Positions 9,350 to 17,476 of a DNA stretch of 64,000 bases are shown here, in pieces. The position numbers and the translations under genes are program-made. A model generated the notes under the pieces. That model saw nothing but the letters and a program-made list of their open reading frames with translations. It was not told the DNA's origin and made no database searches. How positions within the stretch are numbered: the first letter of the stretch is position 1; the number at the start of each line of letters is the position of its first letter. The stretch is from Hondaea fermentalgiana (lineage: Eukaryota; Sar; Bigyra; Thraustochytrida; Thraustochytriidae), in assembly GCA_014084085.1 (NCBI GenBank), contig NPFB01000061.1, positions 1-64,000 on the forward strand, written 5' to 3'.

Positions 9350-10546
9350 TCATTCTGCTGCGTCGAGATTGAGGGATTCGAGTTTGATAGTAGCAACTCC
9401 ACTGGGTGACTCAACCCCGTCCTTTTCGTCTGTCACTGTCCCCTTGTGGGCAAACGTGCGCAAGATCTCCTCAAAGGCCTGGCAAGAGAGCTTGCCAAAG
9501 GCTTCAAAAACGAGGTGAAAGGTACGCACAGGCTGTAAATCATCAGTCTTGCCGCGGATCTCGTAAGCAATCTGGTGGTACTCAAGCTCACGATCCATGA
9601 GGAGACTTCCCAAGAGGGCACCCTCATCGATATCGCCCTTTCTCTCCTGTTTCAATAAGAACCCAGCGTTTCGATCAAGAATAAGCCGAATCTGATCCAC
9701 CTTGTTTGAGTGTCCACTTGAGCTCCCGTTGGCAAGGTCGGCATCGCCCGCTTCCAAACCAAATCCAGAATCTTGAATTTGAATTTCCAGGGTGAGCCCC
9801 GTATCGTTGGGCTCGCGCTGGAGCCAAACCGCGCCAAGTCCGAGACAAACGAGATCCTTTTGCCGACTCGACTTGCGCGACACGGATGCCACGCGCCACT
9901 CGTAAACTTCGCCCGAGGCAATTCGTGCTCGCTGGGTTTGTTCCGTCTCAAAGCGGCGGCAGAAATCTTGCGCGACCTGCGAAGCCTCGAAAGATGACGC
10001 AATGGGCTGCGAGGGACGCCACTGGCCGTGCACCAGGTGCACACTGGTAAGGGCCAGGTTGAGTAGGTTTACGCAAGTTTTCAGGTCCTCAACGATCTCA
10101 GCGAGATCGCTTTCGAAAAGCATTTCAGCTTGTGAGCCATCTTCATCTTGTTGTTGCTGCTGCTGTCGACTCGTGCTACCGTTGCCGTTCTTGTCGCCGC
10201 CCTTTTCACCACCATTGTTGTAGTCTTCATCCTCGAGATCATCTTCCTCGAGAGATGCCTCGAGCTTGGTGGACAAGGCCTCGAAGCGTTGCAAGACGCG
10301 TCGCGTAAACCAAACGGGCGAGCTGACGTACCCGCTCGTCTCCTGTCGATTCTGCAGCTCCATGCACAGAAACAAGGGTCGCTGCAGGCCGGATGTAAGT
10401 GCCATAGCCTCTGCCATGGTCCCCGACGCCTGGGCGCGCTCCTCATTGTCCTCCGACTGTCGCAGCAAGTCTTGCACCACCTCGTACGTTTTCTTCACAT
10501 TGTGTAGCAGGCCCAGCACGGTGCTGGCCGCCTCCAGGGTTTGCAT
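9350..10546 (-). CDS. Hypothetical protein, mixed alpha/beta, unknown function
   Basis: 398 residues from the ATG giving MQTLEAASTVLGLLHNVKK; the longer frame upstream is Arg-rich and unlikely to be translated. The N-terminus is helical (KKTYEVVQDLLRQSEDNEER). An acidic/Asn/Gln low-complexity insert (DDLEDEDYNNGGEK, QQQQQQDED) separates it from a helical segment and a C-terminal half that looks beta-rich (EVYEWRVASVSRKS, GLTLEIQIQDSGFGLE, RTFHLVFEAFGKLS). No known domain was recognised. There is no signal peptide or membrane segment, so it is probably cytosolic. Confidence 0.6.
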   Translation of the reverse strand: MQTLEAASTVLGLLHNVKKTYEVVQDLLRQSEDNEERAQASGTMAEAMALTSGLQRPLFLCMELQNRQETSGYVSSPVWFTRRVLQRFEALSTKLEASLEEDDLEDEDYNNGGEKGGDKNGNGSTSRQQQQQQDEDGSQAEMLFESDLAEIVEDLKTCVNLLNLALTSVHLVHGQWRPSQPIASSFEASQVAQDFCRRFETEQTQRARIASGEVYEWRVASVSRKSSRQKDLVCLGLGAVWLQREPNDTGLTLEIQIQDSGFGLEAGDADLANGSSSGHSNKVDQIRLILDRNAGFLLKQERKGDIDEGALLGSLLMDRELEYHQIAYEIRGKTDDLQPVRTFHLVFEAFGKLSCQAFEEILRTFAHKGTVTDEKDGVESPSGVATIKLESLNLDAAE

Positions 10547-11036
10547 GCCGCTCGTTGCCCGCCGCGCTTCCTTTTCTATCGATACCGCAGGCGGCGGTTT
10601 CTGCCGCTCTCCTTCGGGCTCGCCTCGCCCCGCGTTGCCCCGCTCCGCTTCCCTCCGCGCGCCGCGCACCTCTCGTGCCTGGCGCGCGCGCGAATTCGGT
10701 CTCTGCGGTCGCTCTGCGGTATTTTTTTTTTTGGAAAGATGAGGGGGATGGAGAAGATGGATCAATCTCGTTGGTGACCCGGACATAGAGCACATACGCT
10801 CGATGCACCAGCCTTGTGCCTTTTTGCAGACGAGGTCTCCCGCTGATCCATGTAAGGAAGTAGTAGGTAAGCAAGATTATCTGTCGGTCAATCAAAATCT
10901 CGATCATCGCTGAGAGCGGAACGCTTTCTCTTACAACGCTTCGATGTAGGCGGGTACGTAAAAAGTTCACAAGATTGTCATAATGGAAAGGGTCGTCTAT
11001 TACTGCGAGCTCGGTCTGAGTCTACGTGCGTCTATT
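10547..11036. other. Intergenic region between two minus-strand genes
   Basis: Contains the promoter side of the upstream unknown gene (GC-rich part, about 10547-10730) and the 3' flank of the FGDF-repeat gene. A short A/T run lies near 10720-10735. No other gene is seen. Confidence 0.5.
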
Positions 11037-14000
11037 TCAGAGGCCCGCAAAGGGGTCGTCTTCGTCGGCAGCGGCATCGGCAGCACTATTCGCTTGGGCA
11101 AAGTGCGACAGTTCACCATTGGCCGAGGTGCCATTCAAGGTGCCGAGCGAATCCTGGTTGTTTGATGCTGCACGCCGCCGCGCGGCAAGTGTCGCTGCAT
11201 TCGAGCCAAACGGCAAGGCGAGGCCCTCGTGACGCATGAAGGAGAGGTCGGGGAGTCCAGCATCCTCACGATCAGGATTTTGTTCCTGCCACAATTTTCG
11301 TAATAAATCCTCACCTTCTTGTGTAAGAGCGCCACTCGCAGCGTCTCTTGCGCTGCTTTGAAACGTCGCAGTGTCGTTGGGCGTTGACTGAAAGGATGCA
11401 AGAAGACCAAGTGGATCGTTGGCATCACCCGTTTCATTGCTTGAGCTTTCCACGTTGCCAGCATCACCGCTTGCTCCAACAAAGGCTTCGAGGCCGAGAA
11501 AGTCGTCGTTGCTCGCATTTGGTGGAGGCGGGGCAGGCGGGGAGCTCGGGGGCGGTCCTGGCTGAGCTGGAGCAGGAGAATCTGCGAGCCCCATCGTGTC
11601 CAACTGTGGGGCGCCTTCGAAGAAGCCAAAGTCGTCGTCGAGATCTGTGCTCGCGGGCATACTTTCCGTCTGCTGTTCCACGAGTGCAGCGGCGGAACCA
11701 GTCGCTGGAAGCATGACGGCGGCGTTGGTGTTTACATTCATCTTTGGCTCCTTTTCGCTCTTCGCTACGCTCGTCTCGTCGTTGTCGTCGTCGTCATCAT
11801 CATCATCTTCCTCTTCCTCATCAAGATCGGTAAGGGTGTTTTGCGTCAATTCTGCCTCATCATCATCTTGGCCATGGTCGGCGTTGTCGTCCGTGGCATG
11901 GCCGGTCGAAGATGTGGGGCGCAGCGAAAGACCTGCGTCGTCAAAATTGAGAGAATCCGATCTGTCGACGCCGCGTTCAAACGAAGCGTCTGCATTGGCT
12001 TTCAGCGCGGCGTCATCCTCGGCGGCCAAGAGGGCGCTGCTATCGACCGAGGCGCGAGGGCTGCGGGGCTCATGCAGACTTGCAAAGGCCTGGCCCAATA
12101 GAATGGATGCCCCTTCGTCGAGACTTGTTCGCAATTTCTTGCGCAAGTCGTTGCTGTGAATGACTTTACTTTCGACGTGAATATATGCAGAGAGACACGC
12201 AATTGCGCTTGCGACGCAGTCGTCAGCAGGGGCTACACTGGCGACAATGGCGTGTCCGCACACAAGGCAGTGTCTGGACAAGTAACGCAGCAACGCACCG
12301 CATGCAGAACACTTGGACGGGCCAAAGTAGGCGTCTGGTTTGGCATCGCTTAGGAGCGTTCGCAGAAGTTTGTCCTGAGAAGAATCTTGGTTTTCCTGAG
12401 GCACCTCGTGTCCGTTTCCGGGTACGCTGTCCTCTGGGATCCTTTGCTCTGGGCGCAGGGGTGCGAAGACCTTTTCCGCGGCCTCTCGGAACACGTTCTC
12501 CGGGAGTTCGAGGAAATTAAGCGCACGATCCTCGCCCGCTGAGGAGGTTGTGGCGGAGGAGGAGACAAGTGGAGGCGTTTCAGCTTGTTCAAAGTCGGCA
12601 TCCTCGAAATCGCCAAAGTCATCGTCAAAGTCAGCATCAAAGTCAGGAACTTGGCCTGTTCCCGCTTCGGCAGCTGACGTTTCTTCGAGCTGCAATGTTG
12701 TAGAGGGGGCTGTTTGTTTAAAATCGGCGTCTTCAAAGTCAGCATCTGCAAAGTCTCCAAAGTCCGCGTCCTCGAAGTCATTACCGCTTGCTGCGAGATC
12801 AATAGCGTTGTCCCTGCTCTCAGCGCCATTCGCTTCTGTAGCATTCTTGTCTTGCAGTGGAGCCGCAGGACTTGCAAAGTCTGCATCGTCAAAGTCTCCG
12901 AAGTCCGCGTCGTCAAAATCACCAAAGGTGTCATTGTCATCCTTGATGTCATCGGTTCTGTCTTCGATCCCATCTACGTCGTCCTTGGCGGTTGCATCGA
13001 TGTCATGCTCAGCAGCCGCGTCGATGTCGTTTTTGTCGAGGTCAGCGGCTACGTCGACGTCATTGTCGTTGAGGTCAGCACCTGCGTCGATGCTGTTTGT
13101 ATCAAGGCTAGCACCTGCGTCAACGACGTTGGTGTCGAGGCCAGCGGCTGCGCCAACCTCGGCGTCATCGATTTCGGCGTCATCGTCGATATCGGCGACC
13201 GCGTCGATGTCAGCGACGTCGTCCCTGGAAACCACGTCGACATCGTTTGCGTCTTCATCAACTTGAGCGAGGTCATCCTTGGCAATCTCATCGATAACGT
13301 CAGCGTCGTCGAAGACGTCGTCGTCGATTTCGGCGAGATCATCCTTTACAGTCGCGTCGATTTCATTGTCGTTGTCTTCTTGAGCCATGTTGTTATCGGC
13401 AAACGAATCGATGTCACTGGTGTCGCCCTCTTGAGCAGCCGTTTTGTCGTTGTCGTTTTCAGTTTCGTTCTCGTCATCGACCTCCGAAGAGTCTGGATTG
13501 GCAGCGTCGCTCGAGTGGTTTTCATTTATAATGTCGTCATACGTAGCAGCATTGGCGATGTCCCCAGATCCACCGTCTTCTCCCTCAAACGTTGCGTCGA
13601 TGACATCGAATTCGCCAGCTTTCTCCTCTTTCGCGGCAGTGTCGAGAACGTCTTTGTCAACACCACTTTCGGTCGATGGAACGGTCTCAGAAGCAGGTTT
13701 TGAGAAGGCATCCTCAAATGTGTCATTTTCTACGGCCTCTTGCACGATATCGCCCTTACCCACATCGCTTGTGGGCGCTTTTGAAATAGATGGAGGTGTG
13801 GAAGACCCCTCTTCTCCGCTACCGTCGTCGGTGACGATATCATTTCTACCCGAGACAGAACCGGTTGGCTCGCTGTTCTGAACTTCATGAAAGACAGCGT
13901 CCTCCGCGACATCCTCGCCCATATCGAGGCCGTTGCTGACAGTTTCTGCGCTTTGCTTGTTTTCATCATCAAGAACATCTGTTCCACCCACATCTGTGGT

Positions 14001-14822
14001 AACGCTCCCAGGTTCAAGCTCGAGCGGGTCTGCCTTTGCATTGTCAGCATGAGCGTCATGACCTTCGAACGTAGTCCCAAGGTTACTTTCGGTTGCCTCT
14101 TCAAGCGATGCATTTTCAATAGTCGTGAGGTCCTCCGTGGAATGAGGCGCCATGGTGTCGTCCACAGCAAAAGTCTCCGCTTGAGCATCATTACCCATCT
14201 CGGAGCTAGCGGTCTCTCCCTCGAGAGCAGCGTCAGACACTGGGTCAATACCAGCAAAGTCTTTGACCGCCGCATCCAAATTGCCCTCAGTAGCATCTGT
14301 TGCAACAGCCGCATCTTCAAGATTTGCCGCGTCAGGTGTGTCGACGGTCGCGTTGACATGAAGTTCGCCCGCGCTGTCAGGAGAACTGTCCTCGCCAACT
14401 TCTGCAGCTTCGCTCGCAGGCTGAGTATCCTCGTTCCTGTTGTAATCCTCCGTTGGCATGGCTTGAAAGATATCAGTTTCAACTTGGTTTCTGTGGCCGG
14501 TCTCAAGGCTCGCAAATGGGTCTGTATCCTGCGTCTCAGAAACCTGCGTATTCATTGCATCGGTCTCAGTCTCTTTGAGCGGGTCAAGATCCTTTTTAGG
14601 TTGTTCTTCAGAAACTTCTGCCGCGTCACCATTCAAGGGCGGCGCGTCTTTCCCCCCACGAGATCCGGGCGGCGTCGCGCCCGCCCCGGCCTCGCGCTGC
14701 TGCGTCGCGGCCGTCGTTGCAGGCTGCTGGCCCGCGAGCACGAGGTCGACGTCGTCTCCGCCGCCAAGGTCTCCTCCACTCTCCGCCGTTGCGGCGCGGT
14801 ACGACGGCGCTTCCTCGCTCAT
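11037..14822 (-). CDS. Aftiphilin/synergin-like clathrin-adaptor accessory protein with FGDF repeats
   Basis: 1261 residues, mostly disordered and extremely acidic. About residues 520-600 hold degenerate 11-residue units ending in DA or DV (DTNVVDAG, DTNSIDAG, KNDIDAAA). From about 625 to 745 there are four FGDF motifs embedded in Asp/Glu (DTFGDFDDADFGDF, DADFGDFADADF, DDDFGDFEDADF), and a related DDDFGFF lies near 1064. FGxF motifs after acidic residues are the established ligands of the gamma-adaptin and GGA ear domains, as in gamma-synergin and aftiphilin. The C-terminus EDDPFAGL adds a DPF motif of the kind bound by the AP-2 alpha ear. A small C-x2-C-x10-C-x2-C zinc ribbon (CSACG...CLVCG, about 834-853) sits inside a short ordered region. 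A role in AP-1-type vesicle formation is inferred. Confidence 0.7.
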   Translation of the reverse strand: MSEEAPSYRAATAESGGDLGGGDDVDLVLAGQQPATTAATQQREAGAGATPPGSRGGKDAPPLNGDAAEVSEEQPKKDLDPLKETETDAMNTQVSETQDTDPFASLETGHRNQVETDIFQAMPTEDYNRNEDTQPASEAAEVGEDSSPDSAGELHVNATVDTPDAANLEDAAVATDATEGNLDAAVKDFAGIDPVSDAALEGETASSEMGNDAQAETFAVDDTMAPHSTEDLTTIENASLEEATESNLGTTFEGHDAHADNAKADPLELEPGSVTTDVGGTDVLDDENKQSAETVSNGLDMGEDVAEDAVFHEVQNSEPTGSVSGRNDIVTDDGSGEEGSSTPPSISKAPTSDVGKGDIVQEAVENDTFEDAFSKPASETVPSTESGVDKDVLDTAAKEEKAGEFDVIDATFEGEDGGSGDIANAATYDDIINENHSSDAANPDSSEVDDENETENDNDKTAAQEGDTSDIDSFADNNMAQEDNDNEIDATVKDDLAEIDDDVFDDADVIDEIAKDDLAQVDEDANDVDVVSRDDVADIDAVADIDDDAEIDDAEVGAAAGLDTNVVDAGASLDTNSIDAGADLNDNDVDVAADLDKNDIDAAAEHDIDATAKDDVDGIEDRTDDIKDDNDTFGDFDDADFGDFDDADFASPAAPLQDKNATEANGAESRDNAIDLAASGNDFEDADFGDFADADFEDADFKQTAPSTTLQLEETSAAEAGTGQVPDFDADFDDDFGDFEDADFEQAETPPLVSSSATTSSAGEDRALNFLELPENVFREAAEKVFAPLRPEQRIPEDSVPGNGHEVPQENQDSSQDKLLRTLLSDAKPDAYFGPSKCSACGALLRYLSRHCLVCGHAIVASVAPADDCVASAIACLSAYIHVESKVIHSNDLRKKLRTSLDEGASILLGQAFASLHEPRSPRASVDSSALLAAEDDAALKANADASFERGVDRSDSLNFDDAGLSLRPTSSTGHATDDNADHGQDDDEAELTQNTLTDLDEEEEDDDDDDDDNDETSVAKSEKEPKMNVNTNAAVMLPATGSAAALVEQQTESMPASTDLDDDFGFFEGAPQLDTMGLADSPAPAQPGPPPSSPPAPPPPNASNDDFLGLEAFVGASGDAGNVESSSNETGDANDPLGLLASFQSTPNDTATFQSSARDAASGALTQEGEDLLRKLWQEQNPDREDAGLPDLSFMRHEGLALPFGSNAATLAARRRAASNNQDSLGTLNGTSANGELSHFAQANSAADAAADEDDPFAGL
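13020..13160. repeat. Degenerate 33-bp tandem repeat coding 11-residue acidic units
   Basis: Successive GTCGATGTC/GTCGAC-type blocks within the FGDF-repeat gene encode about four to five units of 11 residues ending DA or DV. The repeat is imperfect, with divergence between units. Confidence 0.6.
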
Positions 14823-15127
14823 CGCGGCGACCCGGCCCGGCGCGCTCGGTCCTCGCGCGCGGCGTCGACTTCGTTCGGCCTCTGCCGCGAGGTCGCGGTC
14901 GAATGTGCAAGAGGCCTATCTATCTGCGCAACTCATTTTGGACGCAAGATAGGCCACTAGTCGATCGTCCATTTCCAATTTTTGGGGGCGAGGTCAAAAG
15001 GCTTTCGCGGCGTGGCGCGTGCGCGGCTCCGAGCGAGGGACGGGCTTACCGCGAGCGCTGCGGCGAGGCTGGGGCAGAGACAGCGGGGGCGCGGGATAGC
15101 TGCCGCGCGGAGGCAGGGCAAGGCAAG
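14823..15127. promoter_or_regulatory. Divergent promoter, FGDF-protein and PHO88 genes
   Basis: About 305 bp of head-to-head GC-rich sequence between two ATG codons. No known element is seen. Confidence 0.35.
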
Positions 15128-15832
15128 ATGGCGCGCAGCAAGTCGATCTGGGAACGGGTGCAGTCGTCGCCCATGACGCGCAACATGGCCACGTTGGCGG
15201 GCATCACCTTTATCAAGTCTATCTTTGACTTTGAAGAGCCGATGCAGCTGCTCGGGCTGCGTTTGATCTCGTTGGTGGCACACCTGTGCTTGTACGGTAC
15301 CCTGGCGTACTTTTACTACAAGTCCAAGAACGCGGAGACGAGTGACAAGGTGATTTACGTGCGGCCTTCGCAGCTCGAGTCGCAAATGTCGTCGCCCTTG
15401 CGCGACCAGAGCGATCCGGACGAGAAGAAGCCCATGACGCAGTTTGAGTACGACTGCGTCAAGCTTCAGGATGTGGCCCAGCAAATGTCAATGACCACGC
15501 TGATTGTCGTTGGTATGCACTTTTACTTTGGCTATGCGATTCCGCTTCTCATGACTATTCTTGTGCAGGCGCGCATGGTGTACGCGACCCCTTTCTTTAA
15601 GATCTTCATTCAGGGCAAGGACGAAAAGGTGTACCGTGAGCTGCGGCGACCGTGGGCGCCACCCAAGGTGGGGGGAATCCAGAAGATGATGCAAGACTCG
15701 CTGTCGCGGCGCTACACCGATTTGCAAAAGGAGCTCGAGGCTGACGGCCAGGATCCGTCGGCCCCGACCTCTGGCGCTCCTGCGGCCAAGGGATCGCGTG
15801 CCAAGAGGAGGTCGGCTGCTGCACGCTCGTAA
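15128..15832 (+). CDS. PHO88/SND3-family ER membrane protein
   Basis: 234 residues. Yeast Pho88 (Snd3) is an ER membrane protein of the SRP-independent (SND) targeting route, first named for phosphate-transport phenotypes. The sequence shows the family pattern. A short N-terminus is followed by a hydrophobic helix (LLGLRLISLVAHLCLYGTLA) and YFYYKSK. A cytosolic linker contains the conserved-looking MTQFEYDCVKLQD. A second hydrophobic pair (MTTLIVVGMHFYFGYAIPLL) leads into PFFKIFIQGK. The tail after about 195 is charged and ends in a basic cluster, somewhat longer than the yeast protein. The start is the ATG in CAAGATGG; the longer frame begins outside a plausible initiation context. Confidence 0.85.
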   Translation: MARSKSIWERVQSSPMTRNMATLAGITFIKSIFDFEEPMQLLGLRLISLVAHLCLYGTLAYFYYKSKNAETSDKVIYVRPSQLESQMSSPLRDQSDPDEKKPMTQFEYDCVKLQDVAQQMSMTTLIVVGMHFYFGYAIPLLMTILVQARMVYATPFFKIFIQGKDEKVYRELRRPWAPPKVGGIQKMMQDSLSRRYTDLQKELEADGQDPSAPTSGAPAAKGSRAKRRSAAARS

Positions 15833-16124
15833 ATTCCCCCCCCTTTAGAAAAAGGGAGACAGGCACGAGGTGGTGCGCTATTTTTTAAAATTGAAACGAC
15901 AACGAGTCCTAGACTTATTTTACCTTTTCTTTTTCTCTCATTCGTTGCTGACTTTTGTGGTAGCCTATGCGTAGTAGATAGAGTAGCAAGCTTACGTATT
16001 TACCTAATGTGAGATCAGATCTTGATTGACGTAACAGGTCGCATTCCATGGATTGGGGAGATGCCAGAGCCTTTGCGAGCCTAAAGGCTGAATGTCTGCG
16101 GAACCGACTAGCTGTCTGGCTGGT

Positions 16125-16169
<45 letters not shown>

Positions 16170-16246
16170 TGCGGACTAGATTCTCATACGCTATTAGGTG
16201 ACTGCGTCTTCTCACGCCAAAAGTGATCATTGACGGCGTGGCGTCT
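15833..16246. other. Convergent 3' intergenic region with (TGGC)n
   Basis: About 410 bp between the stops of the PHO88 and KDEL-receptor genes; no gene is seen. The (TGGC)n tract is listed separately. Confidence 0.6.
16126..16168. repeat. (TGGC)n microsatellite
   Basis: About ten perfect GGCT/TGGC units just beyond the 3' end of the KDEL-receptor gene. Confidence 0.9.
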
Positions 16247-16918
16247 TTACTGCGGAAGCATGGTCTTGTTGTACCACTTTGAGAGCGCGTAGTAGTAAAA
16301 AAAGTCGCAGTAAAGCGCGGTCTGCACAACACCGGAAATCCAGACAATCCAGGTCGCCTTGGACGAGTGGTAGTGGTCCTCGTAGTAGAGTCTATAAATC
16401 CAGTTGAGAATGTACAAGGCGCGGTACGCACCAAGACAGGCGACATAGTTGGCAGTGAGGTTCTCAACGTTACCAAATCGTTGCATGAGGATGAGCTGTG
16501 GCATAATGGCAACGGCTTCGAGATAGATGGAAAAGGTCCAAAAAAGTTCAACAATGGTGAACTCGCTGTGAATGAGGAGTGCGAGCGCCGCGCAGGGAGC
16601 AATCGCGAACTGCAAGTGCATAAAGGAGTCCTCCTGCTTTTTATACGAAGCCTTCCAAGGATTCTTTCGCCGAATGTAGTAGACGATTGTCGCAGAGGCG
16701 GCAATGTAGATGATCTTCATGCACGTATTGTACACGTGCAAAAAGGTGAAGGTAGGAATGTGAAAAAGGTCTAGGTAGCGCGTGACAAAGACGAGAAGAT
16801 ACAGCTCTTGGGTCTTGAGTGAGATACCTTCGACGGACCGCGAGCTCAGCATCTTGAGAAAGAGGACTGCAAAGCTTGCAAGGTGCACCATGTCACCTCC
16901 TAACCTGAAAATATTCAT
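16247..16918 (-). CDS. ERD2: ER lumen protein-retaining receptor (KDEL receptor)
   Basis: 223 residues, the usual length for the family. The receptor binds C-terminal K/HDEL signals in the Golgi and returns ER chaperones in COPI vesicles. Family hallmarks visible in order are MNIFRLGGDMVHLASF, the SGISLKTQELY-like block GISLKTQELYLLVFVTRYLD, a WTFSIYLEAVAIMPQL helix, YRALYILNWIYR, and the last helix followed by YYYALSKWYN. There are seven hydrophobic segments and no signal peptide, as expected. The start is the first ATG and matches the family N-terminus. It lies about 16 kb from a glucosidase II beta gene, a typical class of ER-retained client. Confidence 0.97.
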   Translation of the reverse strand: MNIFRLGGDMVHLASFAVLFLKMLSSRSVEGISLKTQELYLLVFVTRYLDLFHIPTFTFLHVYNTCMKIIYIAASATIVYYIRRKNPWKASYKKQEDSFMHLQFAIAPCAALALLIHSEFTIVELFWTFSIYLEAVAIMPQLILMQRFGNVENLTANYVACLGAYRALYILNWIYRLYYEDHYHSSKATWIVWISGVVQTALYCDFFYYYALSKWYNKTMLPQ

Positions 16919-17476
16919 GATGCCTGATCTTTGGCGGGCAATCTACGCACCCTCTGCTGCCCTTGGACGGCGTCGCACTGCTTGGTGGCTTTGTGCGCAG
17001 ACCCTACGCCACTTTTGCGTCCTGTGCCGACGCGCGTCGGCTGGCCAGGTTGGCTCCGCTCCTCCTGCTCACCCGCCCGTTGTACGCTCAGATTGAGCTC
17101 CAAGTATCGTGTGCGTGATTCTCGCTTGACGTCGCAGCTGCGACGACGCACTACCCGAGACGCCGGGTTTTCCTACCACACTGCGTGCGCTGTCGCGGCC
17201 GGCTCGCTCGCCCGGAATCAGGATCTGCGCGCGCCGGTGGTGCCGACAACACGTTGTTCTGGTGTCTGCCCAAAAAAAGCAATGTTCTGCAAGGAGCGAT
17301 TTTTTATTTTATTTTTATGGTCGTATGGCACTGCCTGCGGAAGCTGTTCCCTGGAGCGCACATGGGCTGCGAGCGAATGCAAAAGAGCGCTTGAAAAAAC
17401 AGACGCGGAACGAAAAGATGAGCGTACGGACTGAGCAGGAGTAGGCCTATATGTTGTTTTTGTAGAAAAAACAAGT
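16919..17476. other. Intergenic region upstream of KDEL receptor
   Basis: About 560 bp: the promoter side of the KDEL-receptor gene and the 3' flank of the SAP/AT-hook gene. It contains T-rich stretches near 17300-17330. No coding or RNA feature is recognised. Confidence 0.5.
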
